DNA of 64,000 nucleotides, from positions 16,658,930 through 16,722,929 of the forward strand of contig NC_034015.1 in the NCBI RefSeq assembly GCF_000346465.2. The letters are read 5' to 3'. The notes beneath the pieces are model-generated. The model was given only the letters and a program-made list of their open reading frames with translations, ran no database searches and was not told the DNA's origin. The DNA comes from Prunus persica (Eukaryota; Streptophyta; Magnoliopsida; Rosales; Rosaceae). This document shows positions 48,000-57,858 of the stretch, in pieces. Within the stretch, counting starts at the first letter, position 1. The number at the start of each line of letters is the position of its first letter. Made by a program: the position numbers and the translations under genes.

Positions 48000-49034
48000 A
48001 CAAATTCAAGTAAAAGTCCCCAAAATAATTCATTTATATTTATTAAGTCTTTTGAAAACTCGTTTGGGTGTCTTAATTAAATTTCTCCATAGCCCAAGAG
48101 CCCTATCTCTTATTATTAGGCCATTGCTCGGGTATCTAGTGTCCCTTTTTGATTTTTTTTCTTTTCCAAAGCTATTACCCGCATAAATATTTTTGCACTT
48201 TCACGTTTAATAATGTTTTATACACGTATTTCTCATGTTTAGTGCACTTAATTTTAACAAAAATTTCAGTAATACGCAAAATTCACGTATTATACACATA
48301 ATTCTAACATATTATTGAATAAAAATAATATATATGTAAAAAAAATCTCAGTTTTTCCATAATTGTTTATTAAAAATAGTATAGCCGCGCGGCTATACTC
48401 TTTTTCAAAAAATTTAATTAAAAATAGTACCGCGGCCGTGCTGTAACCGTTTGCCACGTGGCGCATAGGCCTTGGCCGGTGTAAAAAGAGTATAGCCGCC
48501 CGGCTAAACTGGATTCTTTTTGAATTTTGTTCTAGAAATAGTATAGCCGCACGGCTATACTTATTTTCCCCAAATTTTTTTTAAGTAGGCTGTGACACGC
48601 GGCACCTATGCGCTGGGGCATCCCTTTTTTTAATATATAAATAGTACAGCCGTGCGGCTGTACTTTTACAAAATAAAATTCAATTTGCCACGTGGCACAT
48701 AGTCCTTGGCCGGTGTAAAAAGAGTATAGCCGCCCGGCTATACCGGATTCTTTTTTGAATTTTCTTCTAGAAATAGTATAGCCGCACGGCTATACTTATT
48801 TTCCCCTGTTTTTTTTAATTAGGCTGTGACACGCGGCACCTATGCGCTGGGGCATCCTTTTTTTTAATACATAAATAGTATAGCCGCGCGGCTGTACTTT
48901 TAAAAAAGAAAATTTAATCCCATTTACAAAAAATTTAGTTTCTTTACTTTTCTTTTTTGACCTACTTCTTTTATTTAATATATGTAATTGAGCAATATCT
49001 TTGCTTTTTTGAATTACTTTAATCACTACTTGTA

Positions 49035-49066
<32 letters not shown>

Positions 49067-51162
49067 ACAAATTCAAGTAAAAGTCCCCAAAATAATTCAT
49101 TTATATTTATTAAGTCTTTTGAGAACTCGTTTGGGTGTCTTAATTAAATTTCTCCATAGCCCAAGAGCCCTATCTCTTATTATTAGGCCATTGCTCGGGT
49201 ATCTAGTGTCCCTTTTTGATTTTTGTTCTTTTCCAAAGCTATTACCCGCATAAATATTTTTGCACTTTCACGTTTAATAATGTTTTATACACGTATTTCT
49301 CATGTTTAGTGCACTTAATTTTAACAAAAATTTCAGTAATACGCAAAATTCACGTATTATACACATAATTCTAACATATTATTGAATAAAAATAATATAT
49401 ATGTAAAAAAAATCTCAGTTTTTCCATAATTGTTTATTAAAAATAGTATAGCCGCGCGGCTATACTCTTTTTCAAAAATTTTAATTAAAAATAGTACAGC
49501 CGCCGTGCTGTAACCGTTTGCCACGTGGCGCATAGGCCTTGGCCGGTGTAAAAAGAGTATAGCCGACCGGCGACACTGGATTCTTTTTGAATTTTGTTCT
49601 AGAAATAGTATAGCCGCACGGCTATACTTATTTTCCCCAAATTTTTTTAAGTAGGCTGTGACACGCGGCACCTATGCGCTGGGGCAGCCCTTTTTTTAAT
49701 ATATAAATAGTACAGCCGGTCGGCTGTACTTTTACAAAATAAAATTCAATTTGCCACGTGGCACATAGTCCTTGGCCGGTGTAAAAAGAGTATAGCCGCC
49801 CGGCTATACCGGATTGTTTTTTGAATTTTCTTCTAGAAATAGTATAGCCGCACGGCTATACTTATTTTCCCCTGTTTTTTTTAACTAGGCTGTGACACGC
49901 GGCACCTATGCGCTTGGGCATCCTTTTTTTTTTAATACATAAATCGTATAGCCGTGCGGCTGTACTTTAAAAAAAGAAAATTTAATCCCATTTACAAAAA
50001 ATTTAGTTTCTTTACTTTTCTTTTTTGACCTACTTTTTTTATTTAATATATGTAATTGAGCAATATCTTAGCTTTTTGGAATTACTTTAATCAGTACTTG
50101 TATTTTAATATATATATATAACAATTTCAAGTAAAAGTCCCCAAAATAATTCATTTATATTTATTAAGTCTTTTGAGAACTCGTTTGGGTGTCTTAATTA
50201 AATTTCTCCGTAGCCCAAGAGCCCTATCTCTTATTATTAGGCCATTGCTCGGGTATCTAGTGTCCCTTTTTGATTTTTTTTCTTTTCCAAAGCTATTACC
50301 CGCATAAATATTTTTGCACTTTCACGTTTAATAATGTTTTGTACACGTATTTCTCATGTTTAGTGCACTTAATTTTAACAAAAATTTCAGTAATACGCAA
50401 AATTCACGTATTATACACATAATTCTAACATATTATTGAATAAAAATAATATATATGTAAAAAAAATCTCAGTTTTTCCATAATTGTTTATTAAAAATAG
50501 TATAGCCGGGCGGCTATACTCTTTTTCAAAAAATTTAATTAAAAATAGTACAGCCGCCCTGCTGTAACCGTTTGCCACGTGGCGCATAGGCCTTGGCCGG
50601 TGTAAAAAGAGTATAGCCGACCGGCTACACTGGATTCTTTTTGAATTTTGTTCTAGAAATAGTATAGCCGCACGGCTATACTTATTTTCCCCAAATTTTT
50701 TTTAAGTAGGCTGTGACACGCGGCACCTATGCGCTGGGGCATCCCTTTTTTTAATATATAAATAGTACAGCCGTTCGGCTGTACTGTTACAAAATAAAAT
50801 TCAATTTGCCACGTGGCACATAGTCCTTGGCCGGTGTAAAAAGAGTATAGCCGCCCGGCTATACCGGATTCTTTTTTGAATTTTCTTCTAGAAATAGTAT
50901 AGCCGCACGGCTATACTTATTTTCCCCTATTTTTTTTTAATTAGGCTGTGACACGCGGCACCTATGCGCTGGGGCATCCTTTTTTTTTAATACATAAATA
51001 GTATAGCCGTGCGGCTGTACGTTTAAAAAAGAAAATTTAATCCCATTTAGAAAAAATTTAGTTTCTTTACTTTTCTTTTTTGACCTACTTCTTTTATTTA
51101 ATATATGTAATTGAGCAATATCTTAGCTTTTTTGAATTACTTTAATCACTACTTGTATTTTA

Positions 51163-51196
<34 letters not shown>

Positions 51197-51663
51197 CAAA
51201 TTCAAGTAAAAGTCCCCAAAATAATTCATTTATATTTATTAAGTCTTTTGAGAACTCGTTTGGGTGTCTTAATTAAATTTCTCCATAGCCCAAGAGCCTT
51301 ATCTCTTATTATTAGGCCATTGCTCGGGTATCTAGTGTCCCTTTTTGATTTTTTTCTTTTCCAAAGCTATTACCCGCATAAATATTTTTGCACTTTCACG
51401 TTTAATAATGTTTTATACACGTATTTCTCATGTTTAGTGCACTTAATTTTAACAAAAATTTCAGTAATACGCAAAATTCACGTATTATACACATAATTCT
51501 GACATATTATTGAATAAAAATAATATATATTTAAAAAAAATCTCAGTTTTTCCATAATTGTTTATTAAAAATAGTATAGCCGCGCGGCTGTCCTATTTTT
51601 ACTTTTTTTTTTGGGATAAGAAAACCCCTTGTCGTTTACCGCCACGTGTCAGAAAAAAATCAG

Positions 51664-52286
51664 GTATAGCCGCGCGGCTATACTATTCACACCGCCGCAA
51701 AAAAAGAAAAAAAAAATGAGGAGATGCTGCGCAGAGCCCAGGCACCCACGTGTAAAATTGTATAGCCGTGCGGCTGTACTGTTTTACAAATGAATTCAAA
51801 AACCTGAGTATAGCCGTCCGGCTATACTGTTTTTAATATAAAAAAGGAGGACCCCAGACGCCACGTGTCAGAAAAATCCATTTGAAAAAAACACGGAGTA
51901 AAGCCGTGCGGCCGTACTATTTTTCATTTTTTATTTATTTATAAAGTCGACCCTTTATCGTTTACCGCCACGTGTCGAAAAATAGTATAGCCGCCGGGCT
52001 ATACTATTTTTTATATGAAAAAATCGTATTATAGCCGCCCGGCTATACTATTTAAATACATTGCATTTAAAAATTATGGCCGCACAGCTACACTATTTAA
52101 TAAAAATATGAAAAATAAAATAGGACTCTCCTAGTTGCTTTAGTTTGTACCATATAAATATTAATTTGCTAGGTTCAACATATCCAAAGTAGATATTAAT
52201 CTTCCACTATATAATATTTTAATATAATTTTACTAACATATGTTATTCTTATTCAATAATATGTGAGAATTATTTGTATCATACGT
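51664..52286. repeat. Right flanking repeat of the palindrome satellite
   Basis: About 623 bp matching 35871-36484 in order and orientation, through the final TTATTTGTATCATACG. Here the match continues into TGAATTTTGTAAAAAG, whereas the left copy is cut at ATACG by the first array unit. Confidence 0.85.
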
Positions 52287-53229
52287 GAATTTTGTAAAAA
52301 GTACATGTATAGAACACAAATGTGTTGTTGAAAATTACGTATGTACATATATATAGTTTTCTGGCTATACTATTTTTTAATTAATTAAACCACAGAGCCC
52401 AAGAGCCACAGAGCCCAAGGCCCATCTTTGGTTTTTAAATATATTAATTAACCATTGACCCAAGTAATTAGACATTTAACCGAATGCCATATCCACAAGC
52501 CACTCAATTGGGCCACTTGCATAGTTAATATAACCTATTCTATTTCCAAGAATAAGTCTTATAAAGACCTCTAAGGAACTCTAGTGTTCCAATGTGGGAG
52601 CTCAAACATGTTTGCCATACCTTAGAAAACCAACAAAACTAAATTATATTATTACACACATTATTTGTCGTAGAGAATTGCATGCTAAGTTGGAGTGTTC
52701 TTGGTAATTGCTTCACTTTTCAAACAACACTTTACGTGAAGAATACTACGACCTCTCTTACTACTATGCCCATAAATATTTATTTGAAATTGTTGTTCTT
52801 GTTGCCAAAGAAATTGCAAAATTACCATCCTGCATTTTTGTTAGAACAAGTAAAAACTAATCTTTGCCTCTCATATTGTTTCATAGTTAGTAAAATACGG
52901 ATCGGAAAGAATACGAAAACACTCCATAATTAATAGCAAGTCTTAAGAGTTTCCAAAAAATTGATGAGTATTCTTTGGGAACCTGTCGCAGAGCTGCAAA
53001 AAATTGTCCAGCTTTCACTTAGAACCCTCTATTGACCTCACAAAATTTCCGAATTATCGAGGCGGACCTTATATGAACCACTGACGCTATTTCATAATGG
53101 TTCTCGGACTGGAAGCAAACAATTACAAAATCTATCTAATTTCTTATGAAAGAAACTTACTTTCGTGAGGAAATTCAAAGAGTCATACTTCATAGTAAGA
53201 AAGAAAAGAAAAGCAAGCAAGCAACCAAC
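52287..53229. other. Intergenic, right of the satellite
   Basis: AT-rich. One degenerate TTTTCTGGCTATACTATTTT half palindrome lies near 52358. GTGTTCCAATGTGGGAGCTC near 52585 resembles an LTR-type motif, but no partner was found. No gene seen. Confidence 0.4.
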
Positions 53230-53461
53230 CTCAGATAGCTTCTGACGATACTCATCAGAGTCAACCGAGAGTCCATGGAAAGGGAACTTGTAGTCAACAG
53301 CAGTGAAAGCAATCTGCAACTTTCAGGAACATATTATTAACAGTGAAAGAGATAGATGGAAAGGGAAGAATTTAAAAAAAAAAAATTAAATAACAAAAAT
53401 GGATAATGAAAGGGGAGGAAACCGAAGGTGGAGATTGCGCGAGAAGATCGAATGACGCCAT
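53230..53461 (-). pseudogene. Orphan 5' exons of an unidentified gene
   Basis: Minus strand: possible exon 1 at 53461-53423 (MASFDLLAQSPPS) and exon 2 at 53313-53230 (28 codons, starting IAFTAVDYKFPFHGL and ending EYRQKLSE). They are joined in phase 0 with a GT donor, a TTGCAG acceptor and a further GT donor after exon 2. Codon use and splice signals look genuine, but no later exon is visible before the satellite at 52286. Either the gene was truncated or its remaining exons lie elsewhere. I do not recognise the product. Confidence 0.35.
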
Positions 53462-54592
53462 GGATTGGTGCGCGTAATTTGTCAGGAAAGTTGGGGAAGG
53501 AATTGGCGGAAGATGAGAGAAAATTGGGGTTGAAGGCATGAAAAGGTGAGGCCAGTGGCTGTGATTAGGCAGAGTGCGGTTTTGGCCTTCCGCATTGCCC
53601 GAGTCTAATGTGTTTCTGTCTAGAACATGAGATAGCAAAAAGCTTGTTGACTTAGTTTATGGTAGTTTCTTAATGTTAGTGACCTCAGAGCATTAGCTTT
53701 CAAAAATTTATGTCTGGAATTATGAACATCATGTCGATTTCTTTTCTAATAGCAACGCTAACGCAGGGAGAGGACATTTTCGTGGCTTCTTTTCTCCCAC
53801 TCATTCCTCTCCAATATCAGATGGTTTCTTTTCATGGCTACGTCGAGAAGTTGAAGAGGAAATGCGACTTATTTATTATAGTTTTTATTGTATTAGTGTG
53901 TGCTATGGAAAATTCAAACTCTGCTCGAGCAGTACCATTTCGTTGTATTATATGTTGATCTGTCATTTTGTTTGGACTGGTCTAATATAGGTTCCTATAA
54001 CTTCCATTTCCTAAATATCAACCTATTAATTTTGAAATCTATGTATAAAACTCAAATTCAAACTAAAATTCCTCGATAGATACAAAAAGGTTATAGTACT
54101 CCTACATATTTACATTGTTTGCCACTAGACGTCAGATAAGTCAACTTGACCGTTTTCAAGCATGTCATTAAGTCTCTCATTTCTAATTAATATTCCTCAT
54201 TTAATGACTTTTTGTTTTGTTTTTTGGGCATATCAATTACTCTTTTTTATTTATATATATATATATTTAAAACAAAAAACAAAGAATGCTGAAACTTCTG
54301 AGTACTCCGAGAACAAACTTAATATGAAAAGCCAATTATTAAAATAAAACATGCTTTTGGATGCCAATTATCATTGAAATCATAACTTAGCCTGCATGAA
54401 TAGTATAGTCCCATGTCGGCAGACGATTTCAAGGCCAAAGTTGTCAATTTAACATCAAAACTTGCATATTCACAACAATTAATTTTCTGGAGAAGCTGTT
54501 CTTGAAGAGGACATGTAAACCCGGACTTCAAAACCCCCCAAAATTGGACCAAATGCTCAAACAATGGCCACCTAATGCCAATGCTGTCATAT
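53462..54592. other. Intergenic
   Basis: No convincing gene. Short frames here lack domains or splice context. Confidence 0.4.
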
Positions 54593-54781
54593 TCAGAAAA
54601 GATGGTTTTGTTTGGGTTTGTTTAGGTTGCAGAAGGGATTCGAAGAGAGACGAAGTTGGGGTTTGGATTTGGGTAGAGAAGAAAACAGAGAGGAAGAGGA
54701 AGAACTGGGTTTTGAAGGCAAAGCTGTGGGTTTTGTTGGTTGTTCTTGATCTTCTTCTTCATGAGAAGAAGCGTAGTTAAA
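54593..54781 (-). pseudogene. PRCC-like protein, N-terminal fragment
   Basis: Minus strand encodes LFNYASSHEEEDQEQ, then a Pro/Lys stretch and SSSSSSLFSSLPKSKPQ. This matches the start of plant PRCC-like proteins (NYASSDEEE followed by SSSSLFSSLP). The usual ATG is replaced by an AG/CT microsatellite and the remainder of the gene is not found, so this is a fragment. PRCC proteins are nuclear and linked to splicing; no function is expected here. Confidence 0.4.
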
Positions 54782-54806
54782 GAGAGAGAGAGAGAGAGAG
54801 AGAGAA
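54781..54806. repeat. (AG)n microsatellite
   Basis: Thirteen AG dinucleotides abutting the PRCC-like fragment. Confidence 0.9.
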
Positions 54807-55028
54807 GCCAAAAACTGACTAAAAGTGTTATCTAGCCAATAATTGGGCAATAAGTATGTATTTATAGGTGATATTTGCAAAATTTGTGGGAAGAGGTGGT
54901 ATTTCTAGTTAAAATTAACAAAATGGTGGCATTTAGAGCTATTTCCCTTCTCTTTTTTTCTCTTTTTTTTTCCCAACTTGATAACTCAGTTTTTGGTAAA
55001 TTTAAAAGTATCAGTTTATCTTCTTAAG

Positions 55029-55427
55029 GGTACACTTAATGCAACCCCTCCTACTCCTTCTCCCGCTCCATCTCCAGAGCCAACAATAATTTCTCCATAT
55101 CCTGCTTCTCCAGTTCACTCTCCAGCACCCTCACCTAACACAGTAATCATCTCCCACCAGCACTATCCAAGGTACCTCCACATCCTCGTCCATGTCCATA
55201 CCGCGGTTCTGGAATTCCTTCAAGCTCCTCACCAACTTCTCATCCTAACCCTACTGTTCCTCCTACTTATGCACCTAATGGTTCCCCTTACTCGCCTTCT
55301 ACGAGTCCCTCATCTCAATTGTCCCCCCATGTGTTACCTGCACCTGTAGTGTCCAAGGCTCCCAGTCCAGGAAACAAGGGAAGTGCACAAGACTTGATTT
55401 GTCCATCACCTTCCCCATCCTTGTCAT
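55029..55427 (+). pseudogene. Proline-rich extracellular-type exon, frameshifted
   Basis: Follows an AAG acceptor-like site and ends at CAT|GTAAGT. It encodes ATPPTPSPAPSPEPTIISPY and VHSPAPSPN, then loses frame near 55145. Further Ser/Pro-rich coding resumes in another frame (NGSPYSPSTSPSSQLSP). Pro/Ser-rich ectodomains occur in ALE2-type receptor kinases and arabinogalactan proteins; which of these is the source cannot be told. No kinase domain follows. Confidence 0.35.
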
Positions 55428-55522
55428 GTAAGTTACAAGCAGTAAGATTTACCCTTTTTTTCTCCTGTTTTTTAGTTGGCATGTATGTTTGGTGACTTAA
55501 TGCATTATGTTGTTTGTTTTTT

Positions 55523-55745
55523 GGCTTTTTATCATAAAACGTCCCTGAGATTTGCGAAACTATCAGATTGCATCCTTAAAGTTTTTTTGTATCAGTCATG
55601 GTCCCTAACGTTAATATAGGTGCTCTTAAATAATCCTTTTGTCAAAAAAACTGTTAAATATAAAGATATAATCGTCAAATCAATCTAAATTTATATAATA
55701 TATATATTTTTTTTTTAAATTTCCTTCCCCTCTCTCATTCTTTCT
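55523..55745 (+). repeat. Left terminal inverted repeat of the Pack-MULE
   Basis: Matches the inverse of 56915-57139 with roughly 85-90% identity by eye over the outer 190 bases; the innermost part drifts into CT-rich sequence. Confidence 0.85.
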
Positions 55746-55851
55746 TCTCCTTTTTTTCTTGTCTTCTTCTTCTTTCTCTTCGCCACATTCCTTGAGGATG
55801 GTTATGAGACTCTCTCAAGTTTGCAGACACAAAGTTGTGGTGTCTGTTCAC

Positions 55852-56860
55852 TTCAATTCAACCCACCCTCAAGTCAATCTCTCTATCTCTCCCTCGCTCT
55901 GAAGTTCGACCCCCAAACCCATCCGTCTCATCCAATCCTCATACCTCCTCGCAAAACCCAACCCAACTATCTTCTTCCCACCTTCGAATCTTCGCCACCA
56001 AAAATCAGCAATTCATTATAGGGCTCGAAGGAAGCTCTGTTTCACTATGTCGTCATGGAGGACCAAAAGCAGAGTACCCATCTTGAGAATTGCACAGAAA
56101 GAGCCCAAGAGGCTGCTGATTCTCAGAACCCAATTGTAATTCCGTCCGTACGTGTGGCTGAGAAGTTGTCCAGGAAGAAATCGGAGAGGTTCACTTATCT
56201 TGTTGCTGCGGTGATGTCCAGCTTTGGTATTACTTCCATGGCTGTCATGGCTGTTTATTACAGATTTTACTGGCAAATGGAGGTAACCAATTTCTCTCTG
56301 CTCCCTAAACCACAAAAGTTACGAACTTTATCTTCTCTGATTGAGTTTTTGAATTGGGTGATTTTGTTTTCTGTGTAGGGTGGGAATGTGCCTTTGTCTG
56401 AAATGTTGGGTACATTTGCTCTATCTGTTGGTGCTGCTGTAAGTTCACTGACAACATCCCAATTGGAGAAACTTAATTAAATTAAATTGATTTTGAAGTT
56501 TTTTTCTTTACACTGAAAACTACTAAATCGATTTGGATTTTATATATGTATATTTTAGGTGGGAATGGAGTTTTGGGCAAGATGGGCTCATAAAGCTCTC
56601 TGGCACGCTTATGGCATATGCACGAGGTTTGCTTCGAATTTTGCTACTTTTTATTATCTCTTTGATGCCAACTCCTCAAAATTTTGTTTCTTTTCATTCA
56701 CTGGGAAACCAGCAATGAAAGAAACATGACAAGCTTGAGTTTTTATGTTGTTTTTCCATTTAGTTTCTTAGCAACCAATCAGTGTTTGATATTTGATATG
56801 AACTTTAATTGCAGTCTCACCACACAGACCCAGAGAAGGTCCATTCGAGCTTAACGATGG
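55852..56860 (+). pseudogene. Beta-carotene hydroxylase (beta-ring hydroxylase) 5' fragment
   Basis: Captured exons with introns: about 55852-56282, 56379-56438, 56559-56626 and 56815 to about 56860, all with GT-AG borders. Protein evidence: VAEKLSRKKSERFTYLVAAV and MSSFGITSMAVMAVYYRF, then VPLSEMLGTFALSVGAA and VGMEFWARWAHKALWHA, then a PREGPFELND match. These are conserved in plastid non-haem di-iron carotene hydroxylases. Breaks: a frameshift in the transit-peptide part, a short deletion in exon 3 (LWHA then YGIC instead of a second LWHMHE) and a 2-bp insertion in exon 4. The catalytic His-rich second half is missing, so no enzyme is made. Confidence 0.88.
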
Positions 56861-56914
56861 ACTGAAACAGAGAAAGAAGAGATAAGGAATCTGGTGGAGA
56901 GAAAGAAGAAGAAA

Positions 56915-57139
56915 GAAAGAAAGAAACAGAGAGGGAAATGAAATAAATAAATAAATAATATTTTTTTATAATTTTGGATTGATTTGACGATTATATCCCT
57001 AGGTTTAACAGATTTTTTAACAGAGGGATTATTTAAGAGCACCTATATTAACGTTAGGGACCATGCGTGATACAAAAAAACTTTAAGGATGCAATCTGAT
57101 AGTTTCGCAAACGTCAGGGATGTTTTGTGATAAAAAGCC
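56915..57139 (-). repeat. Right terminal inverted repeat of the Pack-MULE
   Basis: Inverse of 55523-55745, ending GATAAAAAGCC next to the TSD. Confidence 0.85.
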
Positions 57140-57289
57140 TTGTTTTTTTATGGTTTTGGCAGTGTTAGTTATTCATATAGAATGCAGGCTCAGAGTTAGA
57201 GTTTATAAGAAATTATGATTCTTGGGTAATGGCCTAATAGTAATGGATATTGCTCTAAATTACTCTTAGGGAAAGAAAAAAAAAAAAAA

Positions 57290-57354
57290 GTATGGCCGCG
57301 CGGCTCTACTCTGTAAATATATTATTTTAAAGAAGTACAGCCGCGCGGCTATAC
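57290..57354. repeat. Dispersed satellite palindromes
   Basis: Two palindromes of the array type (GTATGGCCGCGCGGCTCTAC at 57290-57309 and GTACAGCCGCGCGGCTATAC at 57335-57354), outside the array. They are followed by CGCCTAG repeats (about 57386-57420), the motif family also seen at 61.3-61.8 kb. Confidence 0.85.
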
Positions 57355-57858
57355 TATTTATTATTATTATTATTTTTTAAAAAGGAGCCGCCTAGACCGC
57401 CTAGCCCGCCTAGCCGGCCGATTTTCTGTTCAAGTCTGGATATTTGGATATGGTTGTGCAGGCTAAAATTAGAGGGTATGGCTCCAATTCTAAGATGATT
57501 ACGTTAACTGGGTCTCTTTTCTTTGACTGAATTCTTAATTATTTATGAGTTTTCTGTCAAATGTTTTTTGTGTTTAGAACTGTAAGTTTTGATACGGAAA
57601 TGGGTTTTCTGCGCAAGCTTGAATTTGTAGATTTGGTTGTGTTGCCCCCTGTAAATTTGGTTGAGTTGGTTGTGTTGGTTTAAATTAGAGAGAACTCGTT
57701 ATAAAAATCGCGAGACTCTCAATTTTTGAGGGAGCGTCTCTTGTGATGATGATGATGATAAAGGTTATATTGTATGAGGGATGTGGTTTAGTCTCATAAA
57801 TCATAAAGGGGAATATTCCTTTTGCTGCTCTTTTCTGCACTAATACTTGTACCTGCAG

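Larger units (their letters stand above)
36485..51592. repeat. Tandem satellite array, ~1.055-kb unit with eight palindromes each
   Basis: The anchor ACGTTTAATAATGTTT recurs at 36481, 37535, 38592, 39632, 40691, 41759, 42816, 43972, 45025, 46081, 47135, 48203, 49270, 50324 and 51398, giving spacings of 1040-1074 bp (1156 where a sized gap lies). Each unit holds, in order: an AT-rich part, eight imperfect palindromes related to GTATAGCCGCGCGGCTATAC, two GCCACGTGGC sites, two GGCTGTGACACGCGGCACC sites, and a (TA)n tract of varying length. In the 37535 unit the palindromes start at about 37711, 37758, 37822, 37873, 37976, 38057, 38108 and 38208. No frame exceeds 104 codons and none resembles a known protein. 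I do not recognise the family. It behaves like a satellite grown by unequal exchange. Confidence 0.95.
55523..57139 (+). mobile_element. Pack-MULE carrying a beta-carotene hydroxylase fragment
   Basis: The ends are long inverted repeats (about 55523-55745 and 56915-57139) starting GGCTTTTTATCA and sharing GCGAAACTATCAGATTGCAT and CTAACGTTAATATAGGTGCT. An exact 9-bp direct repeat TTGTTTTTT lies outside (55514-55522 and 57140-57148). Long TIRs with 9-bp duplications define Mutator-like elements. There is no transposase; the interior is a captured host gene segment with introns, the definition of a Pack-MULE. The strand given is that of the captured gene. Confidence 0.9.

Noticed and set aside
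44059..49671. Identical 104-codon minus-strand frames in three array units (also 76-codon frames in two)
   Set aside because: They read through palindromes and give a repeated YSRAAILFL pattern created by the repeat itself. There is no start context, domain or conservation outside duplicated units, so they were not called as genes.
35871..52286. CRISPR-like array
   Set aside because: Repeats are palindromic, but spacers are themselves repeated, spacing is irregular, no cas genes occur, and the genome is a plant.
35871..52286. LTR retrotransposon with ~620-bp LTRs enclosing the array
   Set aside because: The flanks are direct repeats but lack TG/CA ends, a PBS, a polypurine tract and any coding domain, and no target duplication was found.
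52395..52610. Solo LTR or TRIM element
   Set aside because: TTCCAATGTGGGA is LTR-like, but no second copy, TSD or defined ends are visible in the window.
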